Source: Corallococcus macrosporus (GTDB taxonomy: Bacteria > Myxococcota > Myxococcia > Myxococcales > Myxococcaceae). From it: a DNA stretch of 64,000 bases. Location: assembly GCF_017302985.1 (NCBI RefSeq), contig NZ_JAFIMU010000002.1, positions 434,001 to 498,000 of the forward strand, given 5' to 3'. The position numbers were made by a program, and so were the translations under genes. The notes under the pieces were generated by a model. The model saw nothing but the letters and a program-made list of their open reading frames with translations, ran no database searches and was not told the DNA's origin. Below, piece by piece: positions 17,479 to 25,484 of the stretch; the first letter of the stretch is position 1, and each line of letters starts with the position of its first letter.

Positions 17479-19428
17479 TCACGGCGCGCTCAGCGACAGC
17501 AGCTTGCCGGTGGGGACCGTGCGGTGGTCCTTGATGTGGTTCCACTTCATGATGTCCTGGACGGACACGTTGTAGCGCTGCGACACCGACCAGAGCGTCT
17601 CGCCCTCGGCCAGCGTGTGCACCTTTGCGCCCTTGGGGCCCACGGGCGCCTGTCCCGCCACGGCGTTGGCCACCACGATGGTGCCGCCGCGCTCCTCCAC
17701 CTTCGCGGGCGCCGCGCCCTTCGCGTCCGGCGGCCATACCGCGAGCAGCGTGCCCAGCGACAGCGTGCGGTTGCGCTTGGGCAGGTTGTTCCACTTCTTC
17801 AGGTCGTCCACCGACACCTGGAAGCGGTTGGCGATGAGCCACAGGCTGTCGCCCTCCTGCACGCCGTAGGTGATGCGCGTCTTGCCATCCACCTTCTCCG
17901 TCTTCACCGGACCGGCGGCCACCGGACCCCGGGGCGTGCCCGCGGGAATCTCGTCCTCCGGCCGCGTCGCCACCATGCCGCTGCGCCGCGCCTGCGCCAC
18001 CTTCGTCGCGATGGCGCCACCCGCGTCACCGCTGCCACCCCGGCCGTTGGCCGGCACCGGAATCACCAGCTCCGCGCGCACCTTCAGCACCCGCGCGCTC
18101 TTCAGCCGGTTCATCTGGAGGATGGCCTCCGGCGCCGTGCCGTACTTCTGGGCAATCTGCGACAGCGTGTCGCCGCGCTTCACCGTGTGCACCCGGAACG
18201 TCAGCCGCTCCGCGGGCGACAGCTTCTGGAGGTTCTCCGCGAACCGCGTCGTCGTGCCGCGCGGCAGCTTCAGGACGTACGGCTTCGCGGCCGTCGCCGG
18301 GGGCGTGCACCAGCGCCGCAGCTCCGGGTTCAGCTCCTGCACGTCCGTCACGCTCACCCCGGCCGCGCGCGCCACCACGTCCAGGTCCGTGGCGTCCGTG
18401 AGCTTCACCTCGTCGTACTCGAGCGTGGACTCGTACTGGAACTCCTCCTCGGAGAAGCCGAACGCGGTGGGGTTCTTCGCCACCAGCGCCGCGGCGATGA
18501 GCTTGGGCACGTAGTGCTTCGTCTCCTTCGCCAGGCCTGGCTCCTCCGCCAGCACCCAGAAGTCGTTCGTCCCGTAGCGCGTCACCATCTTGCGCACCCG
18601 GTACGAGCCCGTGTTGTAGCCCGCCCACGCCAGGTACCAGTGGCCCAGCTCGCCGTAGAGGTCCTTCAGGTACGCCGCCGCCGCGTGCGTGGCCTTGATG
18701 GGGTCACGCCGCTCGTCCACCCAGAAGTCCTGCTTGAGGCCGTACTGCTTGCCCGTGCTGGAGATGAACTGCCACGGCCCGGCCGCGTGCGCCCACGAGT
18801 ACGCGTTCGCGGAGAAGCCGCTCTCGATCATCGCCAGGTACACCGTGTCCCGGGGCAGGCCCTTGGACTCCAGGATGGGCTGCATCACCGGCAGGTAGCG
18901 CGTGGAGCGCGCCATCCACTTGCGGAACCACTTGCGGCCGGGGCCCTGGAAGAACTGGATGTACTCGGCCACCCGCGGCTGCATGTCCACCGGGATGTCG
19001 TAGCGGTCCTTCACCTGCGAAATGTCGAAGCTCGCCAGGTCCGTGATGCGCGCCAGCGGCGGGGCGGTGTCGTCCTCGCGGAAGGTGGGCTCCTCCAGCG
19101 CGTCCAACATTCGGAGCCGCAACGGGTTCGTCAGGCCCAGCCGCCGCAGCGACTGCATCATCTCCGCGTTCGGCTTCGCCTCCGGGTCCAGCGTCGCGCC
19201 CTCCAGCGCGCGCAGCTCCTCCAGCTCGGCGGACTCGTTCTCCACCTCTTCCGTCTCCTCGCCTTCCTCGATGGGAGAGGGCGGCGTGGCCAGATTGCCG
19301 TCCGCCGTCAGAAGGGAGGCTTCCTTGGAGGGCACCGCATGCACGCCGGGCGGCGGCACCGGTGACGGCGCCACGCCCTGCGACGAGGGAACCGAGGCCA
19401 GGGCTAGCAGGAGCAGAGAGAGCGGCAT
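17479..19428 (-). CDS. mltD: Membrane-bound lytic murein transglycosylase with three LysM repeats (MltD-like)
   Basis: A 649-residue secreted enzyme. It has a signal peptide (residues 1-18), an acidic Glu-rich stretch (about 52-75), then an SLT domain with the catalytic E202 in AMIESGFS and the downstream AAGPWQFISSTG and WAGYNTGSYRVRK motifs. Three LysM modules follow at roughly 410-460, 510-560 and 600-649 (each with a G-D/E-T-L/S core such as VKRGDTLSQIA). It cleaves the glycan strand to 1,6-anhydromuramic products. E. coli MltD has two LysM modules, so this is a somewhat longer version. A good promoter lies 43-70 bases upstream of the start. Confidence 0.92.
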   Translation of the reverse strand: MPLSLLLLALASVPSSQGVAPSPVPPPGVHAVPSKEASLLTADGNLATPPSPIEEGEETEEVENESAELEELRALEGATLDPEAKPNAEMMQSLRRLGLTNPLRLRMLDALEEPTFREDDTAPPLARITDLASFDISQVKDRYDIPVDMQPRVAEYIQFFQGPGRKWFRKWMARSTRYLPVMQPILESKGLPRDTVYLAMIESGFSANAYSWAHAAGPWQFISSTGKQYGLKQDFWVDERRDPIKATHAAAAYLKDLYGELGHWYLAWAGYNTGSYRVRKMVTRYGTNDFWVLAEEPGLAKETKHYVPKLIAAALVAKNPTAFGFSEEEFQYESTLEYDEVKLTDATDLDVVARAAGVSVTDVQELNPELRRWCTPPATAAKPYVLKLPRGTTTRFAENLQKLSPAERLTFRVHTVKRGDTLSQIAQKYGTAPEAILQMNRLKSARVLKVRAELVIPVPANGRGGSGDAGGAIATKVAQARRSGMVATRPEDEIPAGTPRGPVAAGPVKTEKVDGKTRITYGVQEGDSLWLIANRFQVSVDDLKKWNNLPKRNRTLSLGTLLAVWPPDAKGAAPAKVEERGGTIVVANAVAGQAPVGPKGAKVHTLAEGETLWSVSQRYNVSVQDIMKWNHIKDHRTVPTGKLLSLSAP

Positions 19429-19470
19429 GGGAACGCCAGGCGAGGTCGCCCAGAAGCAGGCGAAGGCCGC

Positions 19471-19498
19471 AGTATTCGCCAGCTTTCTTGACAGTCAA
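19471..19498 (-). promoter_or_regulatory. Housekeeping promoter of the transglycosylase gene
   Basis: On the minus strand TTGACT (19498-19493) and AATACT (19476-19471) are separated by 16 bases. These match the sigma-70 consensus at five of six and four of six positions, strong for this GC-rich genome. The predicted start of transcription is about 35 bases before the ATG at 19428. Confidence 0.55.
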
Positions 19499-19553
19499 AC
19501 AACAAGTCGCGCGGTATGCCCCCGGGAAGGACCCCAAGTAGGAGCAGGCGACC

Positions 19554-21134
19554 CTATTTCGACGGGGGCTCTCCTGCCTGCCCGCTCTTCCCCGTTCCGC
19601 CATGGCCGGGACCGAGGATGCGAGGCAGGTAGGTGGCGAAGTCGAAGTGCGGAGAGTTCTCCGTGTTGTGGCAGGTGACGCAGACGGCCTGTCCCGGCTT
19701 GCCCACGATGGTGGCCGGGCTCGGCGCGTCGACGTGTTTGGAGCCGGGACCGTGGCAGCTCTCGCAGCCCACGTCCTCGCGCCCCGCGACCTTGTCCAGC
19801 CGGCACACGCCGCCGGGCTTCTGCCAGCCGGTGACGTGACAGCCGATGCAGTTGAGGTGGTGCTGTTTGCCCACCTCTTCCAGCGTCTCCCACGCGTGGT
19901 GGTGCTTGGTGCCTTCCCACACGGCGGTCGCGTCCGGGTGGCAGTCCGCGCACACCGCGCTGCCGACGAAGCCCGCCTTGCCCTTTTCGGGCAGCGGGCA
20001 GTCCTGGCCGTGCGCCTTCGCCCACGCGAGGTTCAGCTGGCCCACGTCCGCGTCGTACGCCTTCACCAGCGCCTGCGTGTCCGGCGCGGTGGGCAGGTTC
20101 GACTCCAGCGGCAGGAAGCGCAGCCCGAAGCCGTTGACGTCGGCGGCGGGCGCGGGCGGCGCGGTGAGCAGGCCCTGCTTGCGCGCGGACAGCTCGTCGC
20201 GCTTGCCCTGCTTCAGCGCCTTGAGCTTCGGGTCGATGCCGGGCAGGGCGATCTCCTTGTCCAGGAGCGCCATGCGCTGCTCCAGCGCCGTCACCTCGCG
20301 CTCCACGTCCCCCTGCGAGCGCTGGAGTGAGAAGGGCCCCTTCGCCTGGGCGTACGTCAGGTCCACGCGCAACAGCGAGCGCCCCTTGCTCTGCAGCGCC
20401 ACCACCGGCACGTCGGCGCGCACCAGCCGGTTCTCCTCCGCGGAGAACTCCCCGGCGCTGTGCGTGGCCACCACCAGGTTCGCGGCCAGGCCCGGCAGCG
20501 CGGCGGCGGCCTGCGCGGCCTCCAGCGGCTGATCCAAAAGGCCCACGACGAAGTCCGCGCCCTGCTCGCGCGCCTGCTGGCTGGCCTTCACCAGCGCTTC
20601 ACCGGATGCCGCCGCGACGACGCCCACCTTGCGAGCCCCCGCGTCCAGCACCTTCACGCCGCCGGAAGGAACCTCCGGCAATCCCAGCCCCTGGCGGAAC
20701 GCCGCGCCGCGCGTGTCGTCCAATTCGCCCGTGGCGCGCGCCGCGATGCCCATGGTGCGGAACGCGTCCGCCAGAGCCTTCGCCTTGCGCTCCTCCTGTG
20801 GCACCTGATCCGCCTTGAGGTGCGGCTCCCCGAAGAGGCTGTTGCCTCCGTCGATGTAGAGCACGGGCTGGCCGCCCTTGCGCGCCTGCTGCACCTGGAA
20901 CGCCGCCCGGCCAATGCCGCCGCGCATGTTCTCACTGCAGCCGCAGGGGCCCAGGTAGCCACGCGTGTCGGCGGAGAGGAACAGCACCGCGCCCGGAGGC
21001 GCGGCGGTGGCGGTGGGGGAGGGGGCCTGCTGCTCGGAGGGGCTGCCCTCGGGAGGGCGCGCTTCCTGGCGTCTGCAACCAGCGAGGAGCGCGCTCACGA
21101 GCACCGCGAGGACGGCCGCGCGCATGGCCATCAC
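19554..21134 (-). CDS. Tetraheme cytochrome c fused to a degenerate UshA/metallophosphoesterase-like domain (lipoprotein)
   Basis: A 526-residue predicted lipoprotein (lipobox LLAGC near residue 19). Residues about 45-320 resemble the UshA/5'-nucleotidase phosphoesterase fold, but the metal motif is altered: ADTRG replaces the usual NDTHG and DGGN replaces AGD. An unusual GPCGCSENMRGGIGR segment follows, seen in multiheme cytochrome relatives. The C-terminal part carries four CxxCH heme sites (CADCH, CIGCH, CESCH, CVTCH), like cytochrome c554-type modules. It is probably periplasmic and does electron transfer. The phosphoesterase part is likely inactive or repurposed. The ATG overlaps the stop of the upstream CheY gene. 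Confidence 0.82.
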   Translation of the reverse strand: MMAMRAAVLAVLVSALLAGCRRQEARPPEGSPSEQQAPSPTATAAPPGAVLFLSADTRGYLGPCGCSENMRGGIGRAAFQVQQARKGGQPVLYIDGGNSLFGEPHLKADQVPQEERKAKALADAFRTMGIAARATGELDDTRGAAFRQGLGLPEVPSGGVKVLDAGARKVGVVAAASGEALVKASQQAREQGADFVVGLLDQPLEAAQAAAALPGLAANLVVATHSAGEFSAEENRLVRADVPVVALQSKGRSLLRVDLTYAQAKGPFSLQRSQGDVEREVTALEQRMALLDKEIALPGIDPKLKALKQGKRDELSARKQGLLTAPPAPAADVNGFGLRFLPLESNLPTAPDTQALVKAYDADVGQLNLAWAKAHGQDCPLPEKGKAGFVGSAVCADCHPDATAVWEGTKHHHAWETLEEVGKQHHLNCIGCHVTGWQKPGGVCRLDKVAGREDVGCESCHGPGSKHVDAPSPATIVGKPGQAVCVTCHNTENSPHFDFATYLPRILGPGHGGTGKSGQAGEPPSK

Positions 21135-21517
21135 CAGAGGATGCTCTGCACCAGTTCGTCGATCTTCTCGCCCATCGCCTCCAGGCCGTTCACCTTGGAG
21201 AGCGAGCCGTCCGCGCCCACCTGCTCGGCGAGCTTCGACAGCTCGTCGTCCGGCAGGCTGGAGAACAACACGATGGGGATGTCCTGCGTGTTGTACTCGT
21301 TCTTCAGCGTGCGACAGATGTCCGTGCCCTTGGCCTCGGGCATGTGGATGTCCGTGAGGATGAGGTCCGGCCGCCAGCTCTGAAGCGTTTTCTCAAACTC
21401 CATGAGCGTGGAGGTGGCCACGACCTCATAGCCCCGCGCCTCCAGGACGGCCTTCTCCATGGCGAGGGTGATCTCGCTGTCGTCAATGAGGAGGATTCTT
21501 CGCTTCTCTTCGGACAC
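21131..21517 (-). CDS. Single-domain response regulator (CheY-like)
   Basis: A 128-residue receiver domain without output domain. The acidic pocket D12-D13, phospho-acceptor D56, S86/S87 (switch Thr/Ser position) and K108 are all visible, so phosphorylation should be possible. Start GTG at 21517. Its TGA overlaps the ATG of the cytochrome gene, implying coupled translation, an unusual pairing of a CheY protein with a periplasmic cytochrome. No kinase gene is adjacent. Confidence 0.9.
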   Translation of the reverse strand: MSEEKRRILLIDDSEITLAMEKAVLEARGYEVVATSTLMEFEKTLQSWRPDLILTDIHMPEAKGTDICRTLKNEYNTQDIPIVLFSSLPDDELSKLAEQVGADGSLSKVNGLEAMGEKIDELVQSILW

Positions 21518-21698
21518 GGCGACCTTCCTTGGGGGTCGGTTCTAGCCCACCACCCAGCGGCGCACCAATGCTTTCCCGTGTCGCGTTCCGACAGGGCTTT
21601 TCTGTTTTCAACCCCGGGCTTCCTGGCCGCCCTGCGGGCGCGGAAGCACCCACCGTCTTTCCCGGACAAGCGACCGCACACGGAGTATGGAGGCGCCC

Positions 21699-23336
21699 AT
21701 GAAGCGCCATGCCTCCCGGGTCCTGGTGGCCCTCCTTCTCCTGGGGTGCGTCCTCGGTGGCCTCCCCGCCCTCGCCCTGAACGGAGGACTGGGGGAGGTC
21801 CCCCAGGACCTCGACCGCACGTCGCCGCGCGCCGCCGCGCAGGGCTTCCTGGACGCGGTGCATCGCGGGGAGTACGCCCGCGCCGCCCACTACCTCTACC
21901 TGGACCACCTGCCGGCCGCCGAGCAGCCCGCGCAGGGCGCCCAGCTGGCCCGGAAGCTGAAGTTCGTCCTGGACCGCAAGCTGTCCGTGGACACGTCCAT
22001 CCTGCCGAAGACGCCCGAGGGCGAGTCCGCCAGCTCGCGCTTCGTGTCGCTGGGGGGCATCCCGCTCAAGGGCGACACCATCCCCATCCGGCTGCAGCGC
22101 ATCAGCGTGGACGGCACGCCCACCTGGGTGCTGGCGGAGTCCACGGTGAAGATGGTGGACCCGCTCTTCGAGGAGTACGGCCCGCTGCTGACCGAGACGC
22201 TCCCGTCCGTCTTCTTCGACCGCACGGTGCTGGGGCTGGAGCTGTGGCAGTGGCTGGGACTCGCGGTGACCCTGCTGAGCGCGTGGATCCTCTCGTACCT
22301 CATTGAGAAGCTGCTCCTGGCCGCCGCGCTGCGGGTGGCGCGCTGGACGCGCATCTCCTGGGACGACCAGCTGGTCAACGCGGGCCGGGGTCCGCTGCGG
22401 CTGCCCTTCTTCGCCATCCTGCTGGCGCTGGGCACCTCGTTCCTGCTCCTGCCTCCCAAGCTGAAGCTGCTGAGCGACCGGGTGAGCTACTCGCTCATCA
22501 TCATCGCGGTGGCGTGGTTCATCCTGCGCTTCCTCCGCGTGTCGGAGGCCTACGTCCAGAGCCGCGTCACCTCCGAGACCGGCAGCCACCCCCGCGCCCG
22601 TTCCCTGCGCACGCAGCTGGCCGTGCTGCGCGCCGTGTTCGAGGTCGCCACCTACGTCATCGCCGCCGCGTTGCTGCTCATGCAGTTCGAGGTCGTCCGC
22701 AACGTCGGCGTGTCGCTGCTCGCCTCCGCCGGTATCGCCGGCCTCGCCGTCGGTCTCGCCGCGCAGAAGTCGCTCGCCACGCTGCTCGCCGGCATCCAGC
22801 TGTCCATCACCCAGCCCGTCAGCATCGGCGACAACGTGCTGGTGGAGGGCGAGTTCGGCACGGTGGAGGAGATCACCCTCACCTATGTCGTGCTGCGCAT
22901 CTGGGACCAGCGGCGCATGGTCATCCCCATCCAGCAGTTCCTGGACAAGCCGTTCCAGAACTGGAGCAAGGGCTCTCCGGAGATGATGGGCACCGTCATC
23001 CTCCAGGTGGACTACATGGCGGACATCGACGCGCTGCGCGCGGAGCTGGACCGCATCCTCATGAATGAGGGCAAGGCGCTCTGGGATGGCCGGGTGAAGA
23101 CGCTGGTCGTCTTCGACGTGATGGACAAGACGCTCACCCTGCGTGCGCTGGTGAGCGCGGCGGACTCCGGCAAGCTGGGCGACCTGCGCTTCCTGGTGCG
23201 CGAGCGGCTGGTGCTCTTCATCCGCGCCCGGCCCCAGTGGCTGCCCACGGTGCGCAGCGAGTCCCGTGCCGCCGTGGCCCCCGCCTCCCGGGACACCCAG
23301 GACGCCGCCCAGGGCGCTCCGGAGCCGAGGGCCTGA
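21699..23336 (+). CDS. Mechanosensitive ion channel of the MscS family
   Basis: A 545-residue protein. A signal peptide (about residues 1-27) and a periplasmic domain of about 150 residues precede five hydrophobic helices. The pore helix and beta domain are recognisable: VSLLASAGIAGLAVGLAAQKSLATLLAGIQL (Ala/Gly-packed TM3), then PVSIGDNVLVEGEFGTVEEI and the TLTYVVLRIWDQRRMVIPIQQFL strands. A soluble C-terminal domain completes the fold. It acts as an osmotic safety valve or small-conductance channel. The ATG at 21699 is preferred, with GGAGG at 21690-21694 upstream, although an ATG at 21687 overlaps it. Confidence 0.9.
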   Translation: MKRHASRVLVALLLLGCVLGGLPALALNGGLGEVPQDLDRTSPRAAAQGFLDAVHRGEYARAAHYLYLDHLPAAEQPAQGAQLARKLKFVLDRKLSVDTSILPKTPEGESASSRFVSLGGIPLKGDTIPIRLQRISVDGTPTWVLAESTVKMVDPLFEEYGPLLTETLPSVFFDRTVLGLELWQWLGLAVTLLSAWILSYLIEKLLLAAALRVARWTRISWDDQLVNAGRGPLRLPFFAILLALGTSFLLLPPKLKLLSDRVSYSLIIIAVAWFILRFLRVSEAYVQSRVTSETGSHPRARSLRTQLAVLRAVFEVATYVIAAALLLMQFEVVRNVGVSLLASAGIAGLAVGLAAQKSLATLLAGIQLSITQPVSIGDNVLVEGEFGTVEEITLTYVVLRIWDQRRMVIPIQQFLDKPFQNWSKGSPEMMGTVILQVDYMADIDALRAELDRILMNEGKALWDGRVKTLVVFDVMDKTLTLRALVSAADSGKLGDLRFLVRERLVLFIRARPQWLPTVRSESRAAVAPASRDTQDAAQGAPEPRA

Positions 23337-23366
23337 AGGCAGGAGGGCGCCCGGGAAAACAGGCGC

Positions 23367-23396
23367 TTGCACGGACGCTCGCGGCGCGATGAATAT
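23367..23396 (+). promoter_or_regulatory. Weak candidate promoter of the OMP/LpoB operon
   Basis: TTGCAC at 23367-23372 and GAATAT at 23391-23396 are spaced by 18 bases, matching consensus at four and three of six positions. The first gene starts at 23461. Confidence 0.28.
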
Positions 23397-23460
23397 GGCG
23401 CGCGCCGCGACGTATGACGCGCGTAAGAGCAGTCGCACCCACGCTGGGGAGTTCAATCAG

Positions 23461-24024
23461 ATGAAGCGTCCTGTCACCTTGTGCGGAGCCCTGGCGCTCC
23501 TGGCCGTCGCCGCGCCGCTCACCGCGAGCGCCCAGGAGCAGGGCCGCACCGACGGGCCCGAGGAGTCGGAGTACGGCAAGGGCGGCTACGGCGACAACCG
23601 CCGGGGCGTGTCGCTCCAGTTCGACTGGGGCGCGGCCATCAACTCCCAGGAGAACCCCCCGGGCGCGCCGGAAGGCCCGCCGCTGTTCGTGGGCGCCACC
23701 GTGTCCCTCTGGGGAGATGACTGGTACCGCCTGGACGTCAGCGGCGCGTACGTCTTCGACGGCGGGCGCTTCATCGGAAACGTGGGCCCCACCTTCCGCA
23801 GCTGGGGCTGGCCCGTGGCCTTCACCCTCGGCCTCAAGGCGGGCGCCATCGTCATCCCGGAGGGCGAGGGCCTCCGCTTCGCCCTGTCGCCGCAGGTGGG
23901 CGCGGAGCTCTACCTGGACCGCCGCGACCGCGTGCTCATGGGCCTGCACTACTCGCCGGACATCCCCATCGGGGGAGGGGGAGTCACGAACCGGTTGTTC
24001 ATGAACGTCGGATACCGGTTCTAA
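23461..24024 (+). CDS. Small outer-membrane beta-barrel protein
   Basis: A 187-residue protein with a clear signal peptide (MKRPVTLCGALALLAV...ASA, cleavage after about residue 22). The mature chain has alternating hydrophobic strands, many Tyr, Trp and Gly, and ends in Tyr-Arg-Phe, the terminal aromatic signature of BAM-assembled porins. It would form about eight strands. The start at 23461 has GGGGAG at 23446-23451. It begins a four-gene run (OMP, unknown, LpoB-like, COG3014-like) with gaps of 9-14 bases, suggesting an envelope function for all four. No specific family recognised. Confidence 0.75.
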   Translation: MKRPVTLCGALALLAVAAPLTASAQEQGRTDGPEESEYGKGGYGDNRRGVSLQFDWGAAINSQENPPGAPEGPPLFVGATVSLWGDDWYRLDVSGAYVFDGGRFIGNVGPTFRSWGWPVAFTLGLKAGAIVIPEGEGLRFALSPQVGAELYLDRRDRVLMGLHYSPDIPIGGGGVTNRLFMNVGYRF

Positions 24025-24033
24025 AGGACCGCC

Positions 24034-24849
24034 ATGATCGCTCAACTGCTCGCAGCCGCTGTCGCGTTGACCACGGCCCAGGCGCCCCGCGCCGCGGCGC
24101 CGTCCGTGTCACTGCCGTTCCCGTCCGGGGACGTGCAGACCTACAACATCATCCAGTGGGACCCGAACCAGCTGCCGCGCATCTATGAGCGCTCGGACCA
24201 GCTCCCGCTCACCGACGAGGAGCTGACCAAGCTGTCGCAGGCCGGCTTCGAGCCCGCACAGCTGGTGAAGATGATCGAAGAGCGCCGCTGCGCCTGCGAC
24301 GCGAGCGCGGACGGCCTCATCCGCCTGAAGAAGGCGGGCGTGGACAAGACGGTGCTGGCGGCGGTGTCGCGCCACGGCCTGGCGCCCAACCGGCAGCTGG
24401 ACATCCTGGTGACGCTGGACTTCACCGGCGAGAGCCGCACCGCGCGCGAGGCCTTCCTCTACTTCTTCGTGGACGACGGGGACATCACCCGCGTCTTCTC
24501 CGCGAACCTCCCGGAGCTGCTGCAGCGCCGCAACACCCACGAAACCATGGTGGACCGCAGCGACATCATGGTGGCGCGCACGGTGCGCCGCATCCAGCTC
24601 GCGGGCCATGTGCCGCTCAAGACGTACGGCGCGCACCGCGTGATGGTGGCCGCCAGCGCCAGCCCCACGCTCACGCACCCCTCGCAGCTCACCCCGCAGG
24701 AGCGCGCGAAGGCGCAGACGTACACCTTCGACTATCCGCGCGCCTCGCTGCAGAGCCTCTGCCGGCTGACGGCCGGCTACCGCCGCGACGCGGTGCTTGC
24801 CTACAAGTGGAACTTCGAAGGCAGCCGCTTCGAATGCGAATGGAACTAG
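24034..24849 (+). CDS. Secreted protein of unknown function
   Basis: A 271-residue protein with a short signal peptide (MIAQLLAAAVALTTAQA). The middle contains SQAGFEPAQLVKMIEERRCACDASADGLIRLKKAGVDKTVLAAV, which looks like a helical repeat of the SHOCT-like or 'GF..A.LV..I' sort, with two close Cys. The C-terminal half is predicted mixed alpha/beta. I do not recognise the family. The start is 10 bases after the OMP stop and the stop lies 14 bases before the LpoB-like start, so it belongs to the same operon. Confidence 0.7.
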   Translation: MIAQLLAAAVALTTAQAPRAAAPSVSLPFPSGDVQTYNIIQWDPNQLPRIYERSDQLPLTDEELTKLSQAGFEPAQLVKMIEERRCACDASADGLIRLKKAGVDKTVLAAVSRHGLAPNRQLDILVTLDFTGESRTAREAFLYFFVDDGDITRVFSANLPELLQRRNTHETMVDRSDIMVARTVRRIQLAGHVPLKTYGAHRVMVAASASPTLTHPSQLTPQERAKAQTYTFDYPRASLQSLCRLTAGYRRDAVLAYKWNFEGSRFECEWN

Positions 24850-24863
24850 GAGTCGACCCGACC

Positions 24864-25475
24864 ATGAACACCCGCCGCCTGTTGCTCTCCGCCCTCGTCG
24901 CCGTGTCGCTCGCCGGCTGCGGAGGCCCCCGCGCCTTCACGCGCGGTACCTACGAGGACCCCAACACCATCGAGATGCTGGGGGACCGCTTCAACGAGAA
25001 CGACCTGCAGCTCATCGCGAAGAAGATGGCCGAGTCGCTCGCCAGCTCCCCGCGCTTCGCCCAGGCGACGCCGCAGGGCCAGCCGCTGCCCATCGTCCTC
25101 GTGGGCAAGCTGCGCAACAGCACCAGTGAGCACATCGACATGCGCTCGCTGGGGGACAAGATCCAGACGGCGCTCGCGCAGACGGGCCGCTTCGCGCTGG
25201 TGGACCAGCAGGCGCGCCAGGACATCGCGGAGGAGTACGAGTACCAGCAGTCCGGCTACGTGAACCCGAACGCCGCCAAGGCCCCGGGCCAGCAGGCGTC
25301 GGTGGACTTCCTGATGACGGGCGACCTCGCGTCCATCATCCAGGAGGTCGGCCGCGACAAGCTCGTCTATTACAAGATGACGGCGAAGCTGAACGACGTG
25401 CGCACCGGCACCATCGCCTGGACGGACGAGAAGCAGATCCGCAAGAAGTTCGAGAAGCAGGGCGTGAGCTGGTAG
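24864..25475 (+). CDS. lpoB: LpoB-family penicillin-binding protein activator lipoprotein
   Basis: A 203-residue lipoprotein with signal peptide and lipobox SLAGCGG (Cys19). The mature domain shows the LpoB/COG3417 pattern: PIVLVGKLRNSTSEHIDMRSLGDKI, then a T-A-L-A-x-T-G-RFALVDQ segment and a late VDFLMTGDLASI strand. In E. coli LpoB reaches from the outer membrane through the wall to switch on PBP1B. The partner here is unknown and no PBP gene is nearby. The ATG at 24864 is chosen because the signal peptide begins there. It is followed 9 bases later by a COG3014-like gene, an association seen in other proteobacteria. Confidence 0.85.
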   Translation: MNTRRLLLSALVAVSLAGCGGPRAFTRGTYEDPNTIEMLGDRFNENDLQLIAKKMAESLASSPRFAQATPQGQPLPIVLVGKLRNSTSEHIDMRSLGDKIQTALAQTGRFALVDQQARQDIAEEYEYQQSGYVNPNAAKAPGQQASVDFLMTGDLASIIQEVGRDKLVYYKMTAKLNDVRTGTIAWTDEKQIRKKFEKQGVSW

Positions 25476-25484
25476 CCGTCCGCC

